Assembly (NCBI GenBank): GCA_958510825.1
Contig: OY294048.1
Span: 16,199,589-16,263,588, forward strand
From: Brachypterus glaber
Taxonomy: Eukaryota; Arthropoda; Insecta; Coleoptera; Kateretidae
Direction of reading: 5' to 3'
DNA length: 64,000 bases
Within the stretch, counting starts at the first letter, position 1, and each line of letters opens with the position of its first letter. Of this stretch, positions 40,421 through 51,026 are shown piece after piece. The notes beneath the pieces are model-generated. The model saw only the letters and a list, made by a program, of their open reading frames with translations, was not told the DNA's origin and ran no database searches. The position numbers and the translations under genes are program-made.

Positions 40421-41204
40421 TGTACCTATATGGAATTTTCCAAGGCATTTGAGAGACTTGATCACAGAATACTCATACAAATATTGGATAAAATGGGGTT
40501 TTCGCTTCCTCTATTATTTTTAATGATTTCCTATTTATTGGACAGAAGGCAATATGTTGAGTACAATGGGGTCAAGTCTTTAATTTACTTAGTACTTACT
40601 TTATCGGGAGTCCGCAGGGCTCAAATATGGGCCCACTATTTTTATTATTTTTATTAATAATTTAATTACTATTAACTATAACATTAATAACCATCTTCTA
40701 AATAGACCTGACACTATTAAAGATCTGGGTGTAATATTTGATAAAAAGTTATCCTTCATTAATCATATAAATAATATTGTATCACGCGCCTATAAAGCTC
40801 TGGGGTTTATTATCAGAAGTTCCAGAAACTTCCATAATTTAAATACTATCAACTTATTATATATGTCTTATGTGCGATCCAAGCTTGAGTACTGTTCTAT
40901 AGTATGGTACCCAAATTACAATGTTCAAATAAAAATGATTGAAAATATTCAGAGACGCTATCTAAAGTACTTGCATTTTAGAAGGCATGGTGTGTATCCT
41001 CCCATAGATATTTCTCATGAAGTTATGCGAAGAGAGAATTCATTATTATCATTGACCCAAAGGCGAAAACAAGCATCTATACTATTACTGTATAAAATAA
41101 TAAATAACAAGGTTGACTGCCAGGAATTACTACACTTGTTGAGGTTTAATATTCCCAGAAACGGTTCTAGAGATGCTCCAGTCTGGACATTTTCAGTACT
41201 AGTT
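40421..41204 (+). pseudogene. Non-LTR RT with active-site block deleted
   Basis: The first frame gives 'YMEFSKAFERLDHRILIQIL', 'DKMGFSLPLL', 'YLLDRRQYVEYNGV', the palm start with the first catalytic Asp position changed to Glu. A one-base shift near 40612 leads to a 'SGVPQGSNMGPLF'-type motif in another frame. The text then jumps to 'DLGVIFDKKLSFINHINNIV' without the YADD box, so roughly the middle of the palm is deleted. It continues 'SYVRSKLEYCSIVWYP', 'MIENIQRRYLKYLHF', 'SLLSLTQRRKQASILLLYKI' to the stop near 41207. This architecture is that of Jockey-like elements. Confidence 0.88.
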
Positions 41205-41224
41205 TAAGAAAAAAATAATAAAAT

Positions 41225-41525
41225 TGGCGAATATCGGGATTATTTTCCTGGATAGGATGGACTTATTCAAAATATGTTTTTCTTAACTTTGATTAAAAAC
41301 TGTATTGATATATCTTTTTGAGGTGGCTAAAACCGAATGTAATGTAGAAAATTAAAAATGCAATATTGTCAAAAATTAAAAAAGCAACAGCACTGAATTT
41401 TTAACATTTTGACATTAAATTTGGTTTTAGCGGCCTCGAAAATCCCTCGATACAAGTTTTTTAAGAACAAACACAAAAAAAAGTTTTTTGGTCTCGGCAA
41501 ATTTTTCCGATACTTACCCATTAAA
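41225..41525. mobile_element. Foldback element of about 300 bp
   Basis: 'gaggtggctaaaaccgaat' (about 41323) mirrors 'ttggttttagcggcctc' (about 41420). The arms extend outward with 'gttttt' and 'ttctta' words. It lies directly after the reverse transcriptase relic. Confidence 0.65.
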
Positions 41526-42171
41526 AAAAAATGTTGACGTATTCAGACACGAGGAGTAAAAATACGTAAGAAATTTAATACACTTCCTGAAAATCTATAT
41601 CTATATATTTTATATCTAAAAAAAATATTATTTTTTAATTTATTAGTAATATAATAGTGTTTTTTTTATCTTTTTTATTTCAATAATATTTGTTTTATTA
41701 TCCAGTTTCAGCATCCATGTAATTTGGTTCCTGTTTTAGAACGTTTTGTCCTTGTCCATGTTAATATAATTTTGAATAACGATTAATAATAATTAAAACT
41801 GCAATTAAATTATGAAAATTTCAATAAATATTTATGAACAATTGTTTTAAAACATTCAGTTTAAATTTATTTCGAATAAGCCTATTCATTAGATGGATTC
41901 GCATGAATGTAAATAATACGCTGTTATTGTACATGAGCAATATTTATTATTAATTATGTTTTAAAATTTGATTTAACATTCAAAATGCTAATTAATTTAT
42001 TAATTTTCAATTTATACTATAAGGAATAGGGTATTTCACAAAAGAAAAAATTTTGAACCCCCCGCCGTGTGAAAAATTTAAAAACAAAATTCTGTGCCAA
42101 ATTTCAGACAAAAAATAAAGTTTACTTAAAAATTAAAAAAAAATAAAACTTAAAATATATCGCTTAAGGGA
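41526..42171. other. Intergenic, nothing recognised
   Basis: Very AT-rich, no gene or partner seen. Confidence 0.35.
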
Positions 42172-42486
42172 ACGTTCGAGTATTATGTAACGCAAATTTT
42201 GATCATTTTGGACCCCCACCCCACCTGTAACGCTATTTGCCTATACCATTAACATGGATGTAACACTCCAAAATGACCCCCACCCCACAAAAAAAAAACT
42301 ATGTGCCAGAGACTAGACCAACTCATTTTTTTATTTTCGGATACGCTGAAATCGAATCTGAGATCAGAATTGCTCTACACTAAAAACATCTGAATTTAAG
42401 GAATTTTCACACCCTTTTTTTAAGGGTAAAAAATTGCGATCTGATGAGGTCAGAAAATATAAAAATGCATTGGTCTAGTCTCTAGA
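42172..42486. mobile_element. MITE fragments: AGGGAACGTTC end and a 14-bp inverted pair
   Basis: 42174-42203 ('agggaacgttcgagtattat', 'gtaacgcaaatt') matches the inverted right end of the element at 21794-22010. Further on, 'agagactagaccaa' (about 42308) and 'ttggtctagtctct' (about 42470) form a perfect 14-bp inverted pair around 150 bases. These may be two abutting elements. Confidence 0.6.
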
Positions 42487-42660
42487 TATTATTTTTTTTG
42501 TGTGGATGTGTACTTGCAAAACATCTTATATTCCAAGCACCTTAAAACTCGAAATTGTCATCTTGACATTTTTTACAAAAAATGTTTATTTTACAAAGAC
42601 ATTAATTGGCACACAGGAAAAACGTCAAACAAAATAAGAAATTTAGAATTGTTTATTATA

Positions 42661-43379
42661 CAGAGCGGTGCAAAAGTCACCCCCCCCCCTCTTAACTTTT
42701 GAACCAGTTGAGATATCGACTTCAAATTTGGAACTTTTAAATAAGAAAACTTAAACTAACTTTTAGCATATATTTAATACTTTCAGCTCTTAAAATGTGG
42801 GCAGGGGGGCAAGGGGGCACATTTTTTTAAATGGAAAAGGGGGTCGTGTAATACACCATTTTAAAGCTTATGAAATTCTCCATTTAACTCCATATTTTAA
42901 ATTAAAAAAAAAAAATTGGGTTTAAAATCGGGTTGAAAATGGGTATTAATGTCAAAATTCCTCTAAAAAAAAACAAATAATTTTTTAAAAATGCCTAATT
43001 TAATCATAAAAAAATATTAATTATACTTTTAAACTAATTTTAGTTGACATAAATAAAAATTTATAAAAAAAAACTTAAAAAATCGAATGTTTTAGCACAG
43101 AAAATTGAAAAATCAAAACCTTAAAAAACATTTTTAAAAAATTTAAAAATGTTAGTTTAAATAGAGAATTTTATAAGCTTTAAAATGATGTATCACACGA
43201 CCCCACTTTCTATTTAAAAAAATGTCCCCCCATTCCCCCCTGCCCACATTTTAAGAGCTGAAAATATAAAATATATGCTAAAAGATAGTTTAAGTTGTCT
43301 TATTTAGGAGTTCTAAATTTGAAGTCGATATCTCAACTCGTTCAAAAGTTAAAAGGGGGGTGACTTTTGGACCGCACTG
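42661..43379. mobile_element. C-rich foldback MITE, complete, 719 bp
   Basis: Ends: 'cagagcggtgcaaaagtcac' plus a C-run at left, and at right the inverse, 'cagtgcggtccaaaagtcac'. TA stands at 42659-42660 and 43380-43381. Arms of about 240 bases share 'gagatatcgacttcaaattt', 'cttttagcatatattt', 'aaaatgtgggcagggggg' and 'gggtcgtgtaatac'. Partial copies lie at 85-175, 6105-6699 and 8640-8954. The 66-codon frame at 42502 runs into it and is not a gene. Confidence 0.93.
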
Positions 43380-43381
43380 TA

Positions 43382-44456
43382 TGTAGGTACTGACTTGATT
43401 TTTACAATAAAATAAATTTTACGTTTTAATTTCACTTTTATAAATCTTATTGATGTTTATTTTTTTGGATCGTGCAAAAACCATAATAAGCATCACGACC
43501 ATTAAGTACTTTACCGGTTTCGAATAGTATTGGTGATTTCGACTTAGTCTCAATCTCCAAAATAATCCTCAACCGGTAAAATGCACTTACTGCCCTTAAT
43601 ACTTAAATAACTATAATATAATGACACTAAGCATCATATCACTTTTTAGAGTATAATCTATAAAGAATAGAGTTGTACTGATGGCATTTTTAGATACCTA
43701 CTCTGTATATATTTCATATCAAATTATAATAAACAATGTTACTTACCATGTAATAGCATCCTTTTTAAACCGGGATTGCTAAATACATGTATGTAAATCA
43801 TCGCTTAATAAAGAATTAACAAGTTGTTAAATACGTCAATTAAAAGCTTTATTTTTATTTACTCGTGTGTAAGATATTTTTTATGGTTTATCGTCAGAAA
43901 CAATTCTTTATTAATCGTAAGTCTCAATCGGTATTTTTTATGAATGTGTATATTCACTTAGCACTTTGTTTTGTTGTTACACTGCAATTTGTATACTGAT
44001 AAATATCTTTTATTTGCAATTGTATATGTGATACATACATTACATGTATTAATAAAGTTTGGGCTCTCGGATTTGGGGCTTAAACTGAATGTCCGAAATG
44101 TACTGAGACGCCAAAGCCGTAGTTAGTCGGAGTTGGGAGAAATCACAAATTGCATAATATCTAGACCTAAAATCTACGCCGTGACTGTGGCAGAGGGTTA
44201 ATTAAATTATTAAATGCAGCATATTTTTTAACAGTGTAAATATCGTGTGTTTTATAAATATAAAATGTAATTTAGATTGAAGATATAAATCCTATTCTTG
44301 TAGCCGCACATAATGAGTATAATTAATTTATTAAAATATTGTTCTATATTCTCATGATGTTTAAACAAACTACAACATACTTAAGTTACCTAAGCAGGGT
44401 ATTTTAGCATAATAGATAATTTTTCACATAACAAAATTGATTTGAGATAATTAAGG
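43382..44456. other. Intergenic with a dispersed word
   Basis: 'ttaccggttt' and 'aaccggtaaa' (43511 and 43572) are inverted. 'gtgatacatacattacatgt' plus 'attaataaagt' at about 44030-44060 recurs at 52548-52571 and may be the 3' end of an element with an AATAAA signal. No gene seen. Confidence 0.45.
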
Positions 44457-44545
44457 TTGGTAACTCAATAGTTAACACTAAACATGTCCTGTCATTGGTT
44501 AAATTCTTAGTTAGTTTAGTGTTAATTGTTGGGTAAACCAGCCTT
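44457..44545. repeat. Palindromic repeat of about 90 bp
   Basis: 'aactcaatagttaacacta' with 'aac' mirrors 'gtttagtgttaattgttggg'. The right arm also resembles 5209-5265 in inverse. It is probably a small MITE. Confidence 0.65.
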
Positions 44546-44585
44546 TAGTCCTATCGAGGGTCACTCTTCATTTGCGGAACGAAAT

Positions 44586-44700
44586 ATCGCCTTGTTTTCG
44601 CCTTTTAAATTAATCAATATCGTCCATATCGCCTCGAGATCTCCCGATATCGCCTCGAGTTCGCCCCCGATATCGCCTCATATCGCCTCTTGAAAGGGAC
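44586..44700. repeat. ATATCGCC short tandem repeat
   Basis: 'atatcgcc' or a variant occurs about six times with 'tcgag' linkers ('gatatcgcctcgagttcgcc'). It is an imperfect microsatellite-like patch with a higher GC than its surroundings. Confidence 0.75.
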
Positions 44701-44838
44701 GAAAACCGCCCTTGTGACTTGCCCCTCTTCTATGTTTTAAAAAATAGTTGAATTTGTTTTTCTAGCAGAATTGGAATTTTTCACTTGCACTCATAATTTG
44801 TTACTGTATTAAATACCGAAAGATTGTTTATAAGTATG

Positions 44839-46380
44839 TGGAACCACGCTGTTCTAGAAGAACTTTTAAATGACATGACAACTTCCATTTTTTTTCTTTG
44901 TGGAATTTGTTATATGAGCTCTAATTAAAAAAAAAAATACCAAAATTTTAAAAATCGTTAGAGCCGTTTTTGAAAAAAATGTGTTTTTTAGAAAATATCT
45001 CTGATATTTCACGCTAACATACTCGGTTTGCCGTCGATATCTCGGATTTTGACTAAACTTGGCATAGTGGTACCACTATGGTACCTGAGCACTCCATCTA
45101 AATTTTTTTCAAAACGGTCCATCCGTTCACGATACCGGGTGTCCCACCAACCAGATTCTTGACAAGTTATATCTCCGTTATTTGAAAAGCTAAATTTTTT
45201 GTAAAATATAGCTTTAAATGGGAGCCAAAAAAGATTTTATTGACTTATTCAATCCCCCCCACCCTCCATTGCTTACTCACTCCCTTGGAACCACCCTAAC
45301 CTCTGATTTTCAAATAACACCTCCCACCCCCATTTTTATCTAAGAATATGAAATTACATTTCATTTTGAATTAAACCATGTATTATAAATAGTATCTTAT
45401 TCTTTTAAGGGGCTTCCAATAAAAATTATTATTTAGTAATAATAATGTCCCACCAGGTTTTAGACGGGCTATATCTCCGTTATTTAAAAATTTAAAAAAG
45501 TTAAAAAAAATAAAATAAAATTGGAGTCAAAGTAGAATTTACTGACATATGCAAAACTACCCCTTATTAACCCACCCTCTTGGAACCACCTCCAACTAGT
45601 TTTTTAAATAGCACTTCCCTATTTTACTAAAGAATATCAAAGCACATTTCATTTTAAATTTTACCAGAACATTTTCCAAAAACTTACGTTAAATTGTACC
45701 CAAAAGAAAATTTATTATTATATTTAAAACCAACTTATAACAATCCAATCTCCTGGAACTACCCGCAATTTTGTTTTAAATACCACCCTTCTATTAATAA
45801 ATAATAATTGTTATTTAGAGCCCCTTAAAATCTAAGATACCACTAATAATAAATGGTTGAATTCAGAATAAAGTGCAGTTTCATAGTCTTTAATAAGAAT
45901 TAGGGGGTGCAATTTGAAAAACAGAAGTTGGGGGTAGTTTTAAGGGAGTGGGTAAGCACGGGGCGGTTTTGAATAAGTCAGTAAAATATTATTTGGCTTT
46001 GATTTAATGCTATTTTTTGCAAATTTTAATACCTTTTCAAATAACAAAGATAAGCTATTTCAAGAACTTGGTGGGACACCCAGTATAGTGAACGAATGGA
46101 CCGTTTTGAAAAAAATTTGGATGGAGTGCTTAGGTATCATAGCGGTTTCACTATGCCAAGTTTGGTCAAAATCCGAGACATCGAAGGCAAACCGAGTATG
46201 TTAGCGTGAAATATCAGAGATATTTTCAAAAAAAAACATTTTTTTCAAAAACGGCTCTAACGATTTTTAAAATTTTGGTCTTATTTTTTTAATTAGAGCT
46301 CATAAAACAAATTCCAAAAAGAAAAAAAAATGGAAGTTGTCATGTCATTTAAAAGTTCTTCTAGAACACCGTGGAACCCC
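44839..46380. mobile_element. Giant foldback, about 1.54 kb, with arms near 590 bp
   Basis: Outer blocks 'ctgttctagaagaacttt', 'atgacatgacaacttcca', 'aatcgttagagccgttttt', 'ctctgatatttcacgctaac' and 'cgggtgtcccaccaa' all return inverted up to 46370. The unmirrored centre (about 45434-45790) holds one or two further direct copies of an arm segment ('gtcccaccaggtttt', 'gctatatctccgttatt', 'cttggaaccacc'). The 65-codon frame at 46007 is arm sequence. No target duplication is clear. Confidence 0.9.
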
Positions 46381-46523
46381 AAGCAATTTTAATTATTGGA
46401 TACAGTAAAATAGAACGTTCTTCTGATAATGCTTGGTTTCAACATTCAATATCATTCAGGATTTAAAACGCTAACCAATTTTCAGAGTTATAAAAAATAA
46501 ACGAAGCGATGCCTGTACATATA

Positions 46524-46946
46524 CAGGGTGTTCCGTGAGGAAAAGAAAATATTTTAAGGATGTGTTTTAGAGGTCAAAATAAGAAAAAAAGTTCCATAAA
46601 CATATGTCCAAAAACGACTCTTAAGGGAGCTACGCCCCTTCAAAAGGGGTTCCAAAATTTCGATTTTTAATAATAACTTAGTAACCCTTTGTATTATAGC
46701 ATCGAGCTTTAGTATGTGATCTATGCTTTATAAGGCCTATCAACCAATGGTGAACGCATGTAGTTACTTCAACCAGGGGCGTCCGTAACGGTTCCTAAGT
46801 TATTAATTAAAAATCGAATTTTTGGAACCCCTTTGAAGGGCCGTAGCTCCCTTACGAGTCGTTTTTGGACATATGTTTATGGACCTTTTTTTCTTATTTT
46901 GACCTCTAGAATACATCCTTAAAATATTTCCCCTTTCTATGATACC
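46524..46946. mobile_element. CAGGGTGTTCC foldback MITE
   Basis: Starts 'cagggtgttccgtgagg' after TA. Arms of about 165 bases share 'aaaatattttaaggatgt', 'agaggtcaaaataaga', 'aacatatgtccaaaaacgac' and 'aagggagctac' in inverse. The 'gggccgtagctccctta' part of the right arm links it to the CAGGGTGATC family at 27561. The right terminus is degraded. Confidence 0.87.
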
Positions 46947-46954
46947 TTACATTT

Positions 46955-48240
46955 TTTTACTATCTTAAAATTTTCATTTAGGTGTAACTAGAAAATTCTG
47001 AAAATATGAAAGTGATCAAACTCCTCAAAGGTTGCTAATGGGGACCCTAAAATTCGTAAAATTACCATAAATCGTAAAAATTCGTTGAAACTTGTCTGTA
47101 ATTTTTGTATAAGTGAAAATTTTAAAAAGCTTGAAATTTTATTTTTTTCCTTTTAAGTATACAAAATTATGTGCCAAATTTTAAAATGATTAAAAGATTC
47201 CAACCCTTGCCGAAAATCCTCCAAAGCTGCCCTTAAAACACTAAAATTTACTAATTTCAATCATAAATGTGAGTTAAAGGGTAAACAAACATTTTAAAAG
47301 AAATGTAGAGGAAAGTCGCCTAATTTCGGATACCATTTACAATGTATTCAATATTTAATACTCGGTATTACTTTTTGATATTTTTTTTATATAACCAGAT
47401 ACAACTTATTATAGCGAACCATGATTTATTATAAAAGCAATTTTATTACAGTTTATTTTTTTCCAAAAAACACGGTTAAAAAAAATCAGCGCATTTTTGT
47501 GCATTTGAAAAAGGGCTCCTAATTTTGGACATATCCGAAAAAATTTTTTCAAGAGTAGATCTGGATCCCATTGCATTAGGCAACTTTCTGCTTTTTAGAT
47601 TAGAAATTTGTAGAATGTTTACGTTTTCAAATTGCTTAATTATGAATAGTGGATCAACTTAACTAACATCATAACTTACCCAAGACAGAATCACGATTAT
47701 TTATAAAATAAACAAGCATAATAATGCAACTGAGCACAAAACTGCCATTTGCAATATAAACGATTTGTGCTGCCATTTAAAGGGGAGAAGCTCTACCCTT
47801 ATCATATTACAGGACGGATTTAGTTTGACTTTTGGCTTCACATAAAAGTAGGTTTCTGTTTACCTTTGCAGACAGTATCTTAAATACACCACTATCCGAA
47901 ATTTGGAAACCATCCGAAATTAGGCGCATTTCCTCTATCAGATCGGACTGAATTAATTTTTATTAATTGCATTCTAATATTGATTCATAATATAATATTA
48001 AAATGATTTTACTAAACAAAAATAGGTAAGCGCCAAATAAGAGCTCCCAAATAAGCCACAATGACTAGCCCTTATTTGGCGCTTAGCTCATTTTGTTTTA
48101 GTTAAATCATTTTATACTATGAATAATTATTAGAATGAATTATGTAAATAAAAAGAAATTCAGTCCGATTTGATACATTTTTAAAATGTCTTTACCGTTT
48201 CACTCACATTTATGATAGAAATTCGTAAATTTTAGTGAAT
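46955..48240. mobile_element. Long palindromic element, copy B, split by a nested MITE
   Basis: Aligns with copy A (13891-14520) from 'ttttcatttaggtg' through 'aatttttgtataagtgaaa', the 'aagcgccaaataagagct' stem and 'aattcgtaaattttagtg'. A 628-bp MITE interrupts it at 47308-47935. The distal right arm present in copy A is missing after about 48238. Confidence 0.9.
47308..47935. mobile_element. GAGGAAAGTCGCC MITE, nested copy with TA duplication
   Basis: TIRs: 'gaggaaagtcgcctaatttc' at left, and at right, inverted, 'gaggaaatgcgcctaatttc'. TA flanks at 47306-47307 and 47936-47937. Copy A of the host element reads 'aaatgtatcagatcgg' at the equivalent place, an empty site with a single TA. A second copy is at 55966-56513. 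No transposase frame. Confidence 0.96.
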
Positions 48241-48325
48241 ATATAATCTACGAACTACGAACACGTTCACGTTGAATTTGCTGAGAGTGTTTTGCTCCTA
48301 CCTCCCTCTTTCGTCCTAGCTTTCT

Positions 48326-48362
48326 TGGTTATAGACTGACACACGGTGTCAGTCTATAACCA
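48326..48362. repeat. Perfect 17-bp hairpin
   Basis: 'tggttatagactgacac' at 48326-48342 and its exact complement at 48346-48362, three-base loop. It lies between two foldback elements. Confidence 0.9.
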
Positions 48363-48375
48363 TATTATATTTTCT

Positions 48376-49539
48376 TATATCCGCAACTATACCATATGCA
48401 AGGTGTTTTTTGCAAATTTTAACTTTTTTTCTGACCCCTGATTTTTTTTTTTCATAAATTGTTACACACCATAAGAGCAATTTAGGCAAATATAAAAAAA
48501 ATCTTTCGGATCGATGTTTTTTTTTACGTTTTTTCTAATTTATTATAATATATACATATTACACTCGGACTTCAATATATATTTTAGATATAATAATAAA
48601 ATTATAATTTATCATCATTACATTACAAAAATGCTTAACTCCAACGCTAAAGTGAAAAAAGTGGGTGTTAAAAAAATATCGGTCTGTTTGTACTGACTAT
48701 AAACCTTGTAACTTTTAAAAGAAAAGTCCGATTAAAAAATGTACAATTCAATGTACAATTCAGAACCTTCGTAGTTTTTCTGATGTCAAATATGGTTAAC
48801 ATTGGGATAAAGTGGGGGACAAAGGGGCAAAATTAATATTTTATGCTACAACTCGCTAATTATTAATCGTAGGATAAAAATTCTTGCCCAGATAGTTTTT
48901 TTTTATTTTTCTACTAAAATTTTAATTAATTTTGTTGTAGGATAAGAACTGTTATCTTACGATCAATAATAGGCCAGTTATCGCCAAAAATATTGGTTTT
49001 TGACCCCTTTTCCCCTTTGATGCTCTTCAATGTTAACCATGTTTGACGTCAGGTAAACTACAAATGTTCTGAATCGTACATTGAAGGATTTTTTTTAAAT
49101 CGGCTCATTCGTTTAAAAGTTACAAGGTTTATAGTCAGAGGACAGACAGACTGATATTTTTTTAACACCCACTTTTTTCACATTTTCTCGATGTTTAATG
49201 GCATATGCAAATTTTTTTTTTGATGTTTCGGTCGACTTCTCCCCTAAAACAATAGAAAAAAATATATGCCATCTGGCGTTGGAGATAAGCATTTTTGTAA
49301 TGCAGTGATCATAAATAATAACTTTATTATTATATCTAAAATATATATTGAAGTTCGAGTACGTAATATGTACATATTTTAATAAATTAGAAAAAACGTA
49401 AAAAAAAACGATCGATCCAAACGATTTTTTTTATATTTGCCTAAATTACTTCTTATGGGGTGATTAAAAAATTTATGAAAAAAGTCAGGGGTCGGAAAAA
49501 AAAAGTTAAAATTTGCAAAAAACCACTGTGACGGATATA
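48376..49539. mobile_element. Foldback element of about 1.16 kb
   Basis: Left 'tatatccgcaacta', 'tttgcaaattttaac', 'aattgttacacaccataaga' and 'cggatcgat' mirror right words ending 'gttaaaatttgcaaa', 'gtgacggatata'. Deeper pairs include 'acaaaaatgcttaactccaa' and 'ttggagataagcatttttgt', also 'cttgtaacttttaaa' and 'tttaaaagttacaag'. The right arm carries about 100 extra bases near 49180-49270. The next element starts six bases after its end. Confidence 0.9.
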
Positions 49540-49545
49540 GAAATA

Positions 49546-50218
49546 GGGGTGACCGGGGCTAATTGTCGCACTTTTCATTCAAAATCAGTTTTTTTCCTTT
49601 ATTTTTGTATTTTTTTTTAATTGACCTAATGGTAATTTTAGCTCCATGTTTCAGTAACATTATTTAAAGAAAAAACATGGAAAAATTTATAGGGTATTAG
49701 AGTAATGTTTTTTTTTGTGAAGTCTTGAAAATTGCAACAACGTGCCCCATCACGGGGCACGTTGTCGAGGCACTTTTTGCCAAAAAGGAAATGTTATACC
49801 ATGAACATATCTCCAGATCATGCGACAACTAGCCCCAAACCAAATGCGACAACTAGCCAATTTTACGTTATGTATCAAGTACTGTCTAATTAACGAATAA
49901 ACACTTCTAAATGACAATATCAACAAATAATATACACCTTAAACTATTATTATACATAAAATTCTCTTATCTTAATGCTTTAAATCAGTAACAATAAGAA
50001 AAAATATTTACCACAAAAAAATTACTGGGCTCTTTAATTTTTACATTTTTTGGTTTAACTGGATGTTCTTTTAATTTATTGCATTTAAGTTTACAAATGA
50101 TAAATGGCACTATTGTAACGCAGCGGTTAATCTTGGTTTGGCGCAGAAAAATATTTTACTTTTTAAGATATAAGCACTTCGACAACTTACCCCTGCGACA
50201 ACTATCCCCGGTCACCCC
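49546..50218. mobile_element. GGGGTGACCGGGG MITE with TA duplication
   Basis: TIRs 'ggggtgaccggggctaattg' and, inverted at right, 'ggggtgaccggggatagttg', each followed by 'tcgca'. TA at 49544-49545 and 50219-50220. Internal words 'gcgacaactagcc' repeat. A perfect 12-bp stem 'acaacgtgcccc' with a five-base loop stands at 49738-49766. No transposase; the 60-codon frame at 50079 is incidental. Confidence 0.93.
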
Positions 50219-51026
50219 TATATTTAAACTATACGCAAGGCCCAACAGATCTATACCTTAAAAGCAGTATTCAATTCTAATTCGTATTCAGGATAGGGAA
50301 AATGTGCGTATCACAGTAAAACAATATCGGATAAGGGTACGAAAAAGGCATTAAATCCGTCTCTGTAAACGACTAAACGTCGTTATGAATTATTCAAAAA
50401 TTGTAGGTCGTATTTGGAAGATGCTGGACGATCATGATATAACAATTAGACAATAGATGGCAGCTTTTTTTACACTCTTTCCAGCTCTATGTAGAACAGT
50501 ATTATCCTAATTCAAAGTAAAAAGTAGACTACAGAATTTAAGCCAGAAAATCATTGGTGCCAAAAACAAAAATGTCGACTAAAAAATATTTTACCAAAAG
50601 GGTTTTTTACAAAAAACTAAAAAATAAAAAAATGTTTTAGCATTACTAAAAGACAAATTTGTACTGCTTGTTATATTAGTTAAATAAAACTTATTTTAAA
50701 TCCAATTAACAAAACATCAATGAATGTTTAAATATCGTTTTGGAAAACGGAAATACAGAAACAAGGAACCTTAAACACGATATGACCGAGGATGTGTTAC
50801 GAAGAGAAGACAGGTTTATTAATATAATGTTAAGAAATAAAATATAGGGTGGCCGGGAAATTTAAAAACATATACAGGGTGGCCCATAAATTTTCTCAAA
50901 AACTAGGGATAATCAGGTATATAATCTATAAAATCTATAATCTATAAAAAGTAGCCAAAAATAAAATCCATCCATTAAACCTCCCCCTGAACTTTACCCT
51001 AATTTTATTTTTTTAAATAGCACCCC
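50219..51026. other. Intergenic with a foldback-arm remnant
   Basis: 50872-51020 has 'cagggtggcccataaatttt' and a C-rich 'ttaaatagcacccctgt' end reminiscent of the CAGGGTG-type arms elsewhere. 50270-50450 is somewhat coding-like in composition but frame-broken, and I recognise nothing. Confidence 0.4.

Noticed and set aside
42434..42456. CTGATGA ... GAAA resembling a hammerhead core
   Set aside because: Only five bases lie between the two core strands, so no stem II can form, and there is no stem III or cleavage site.
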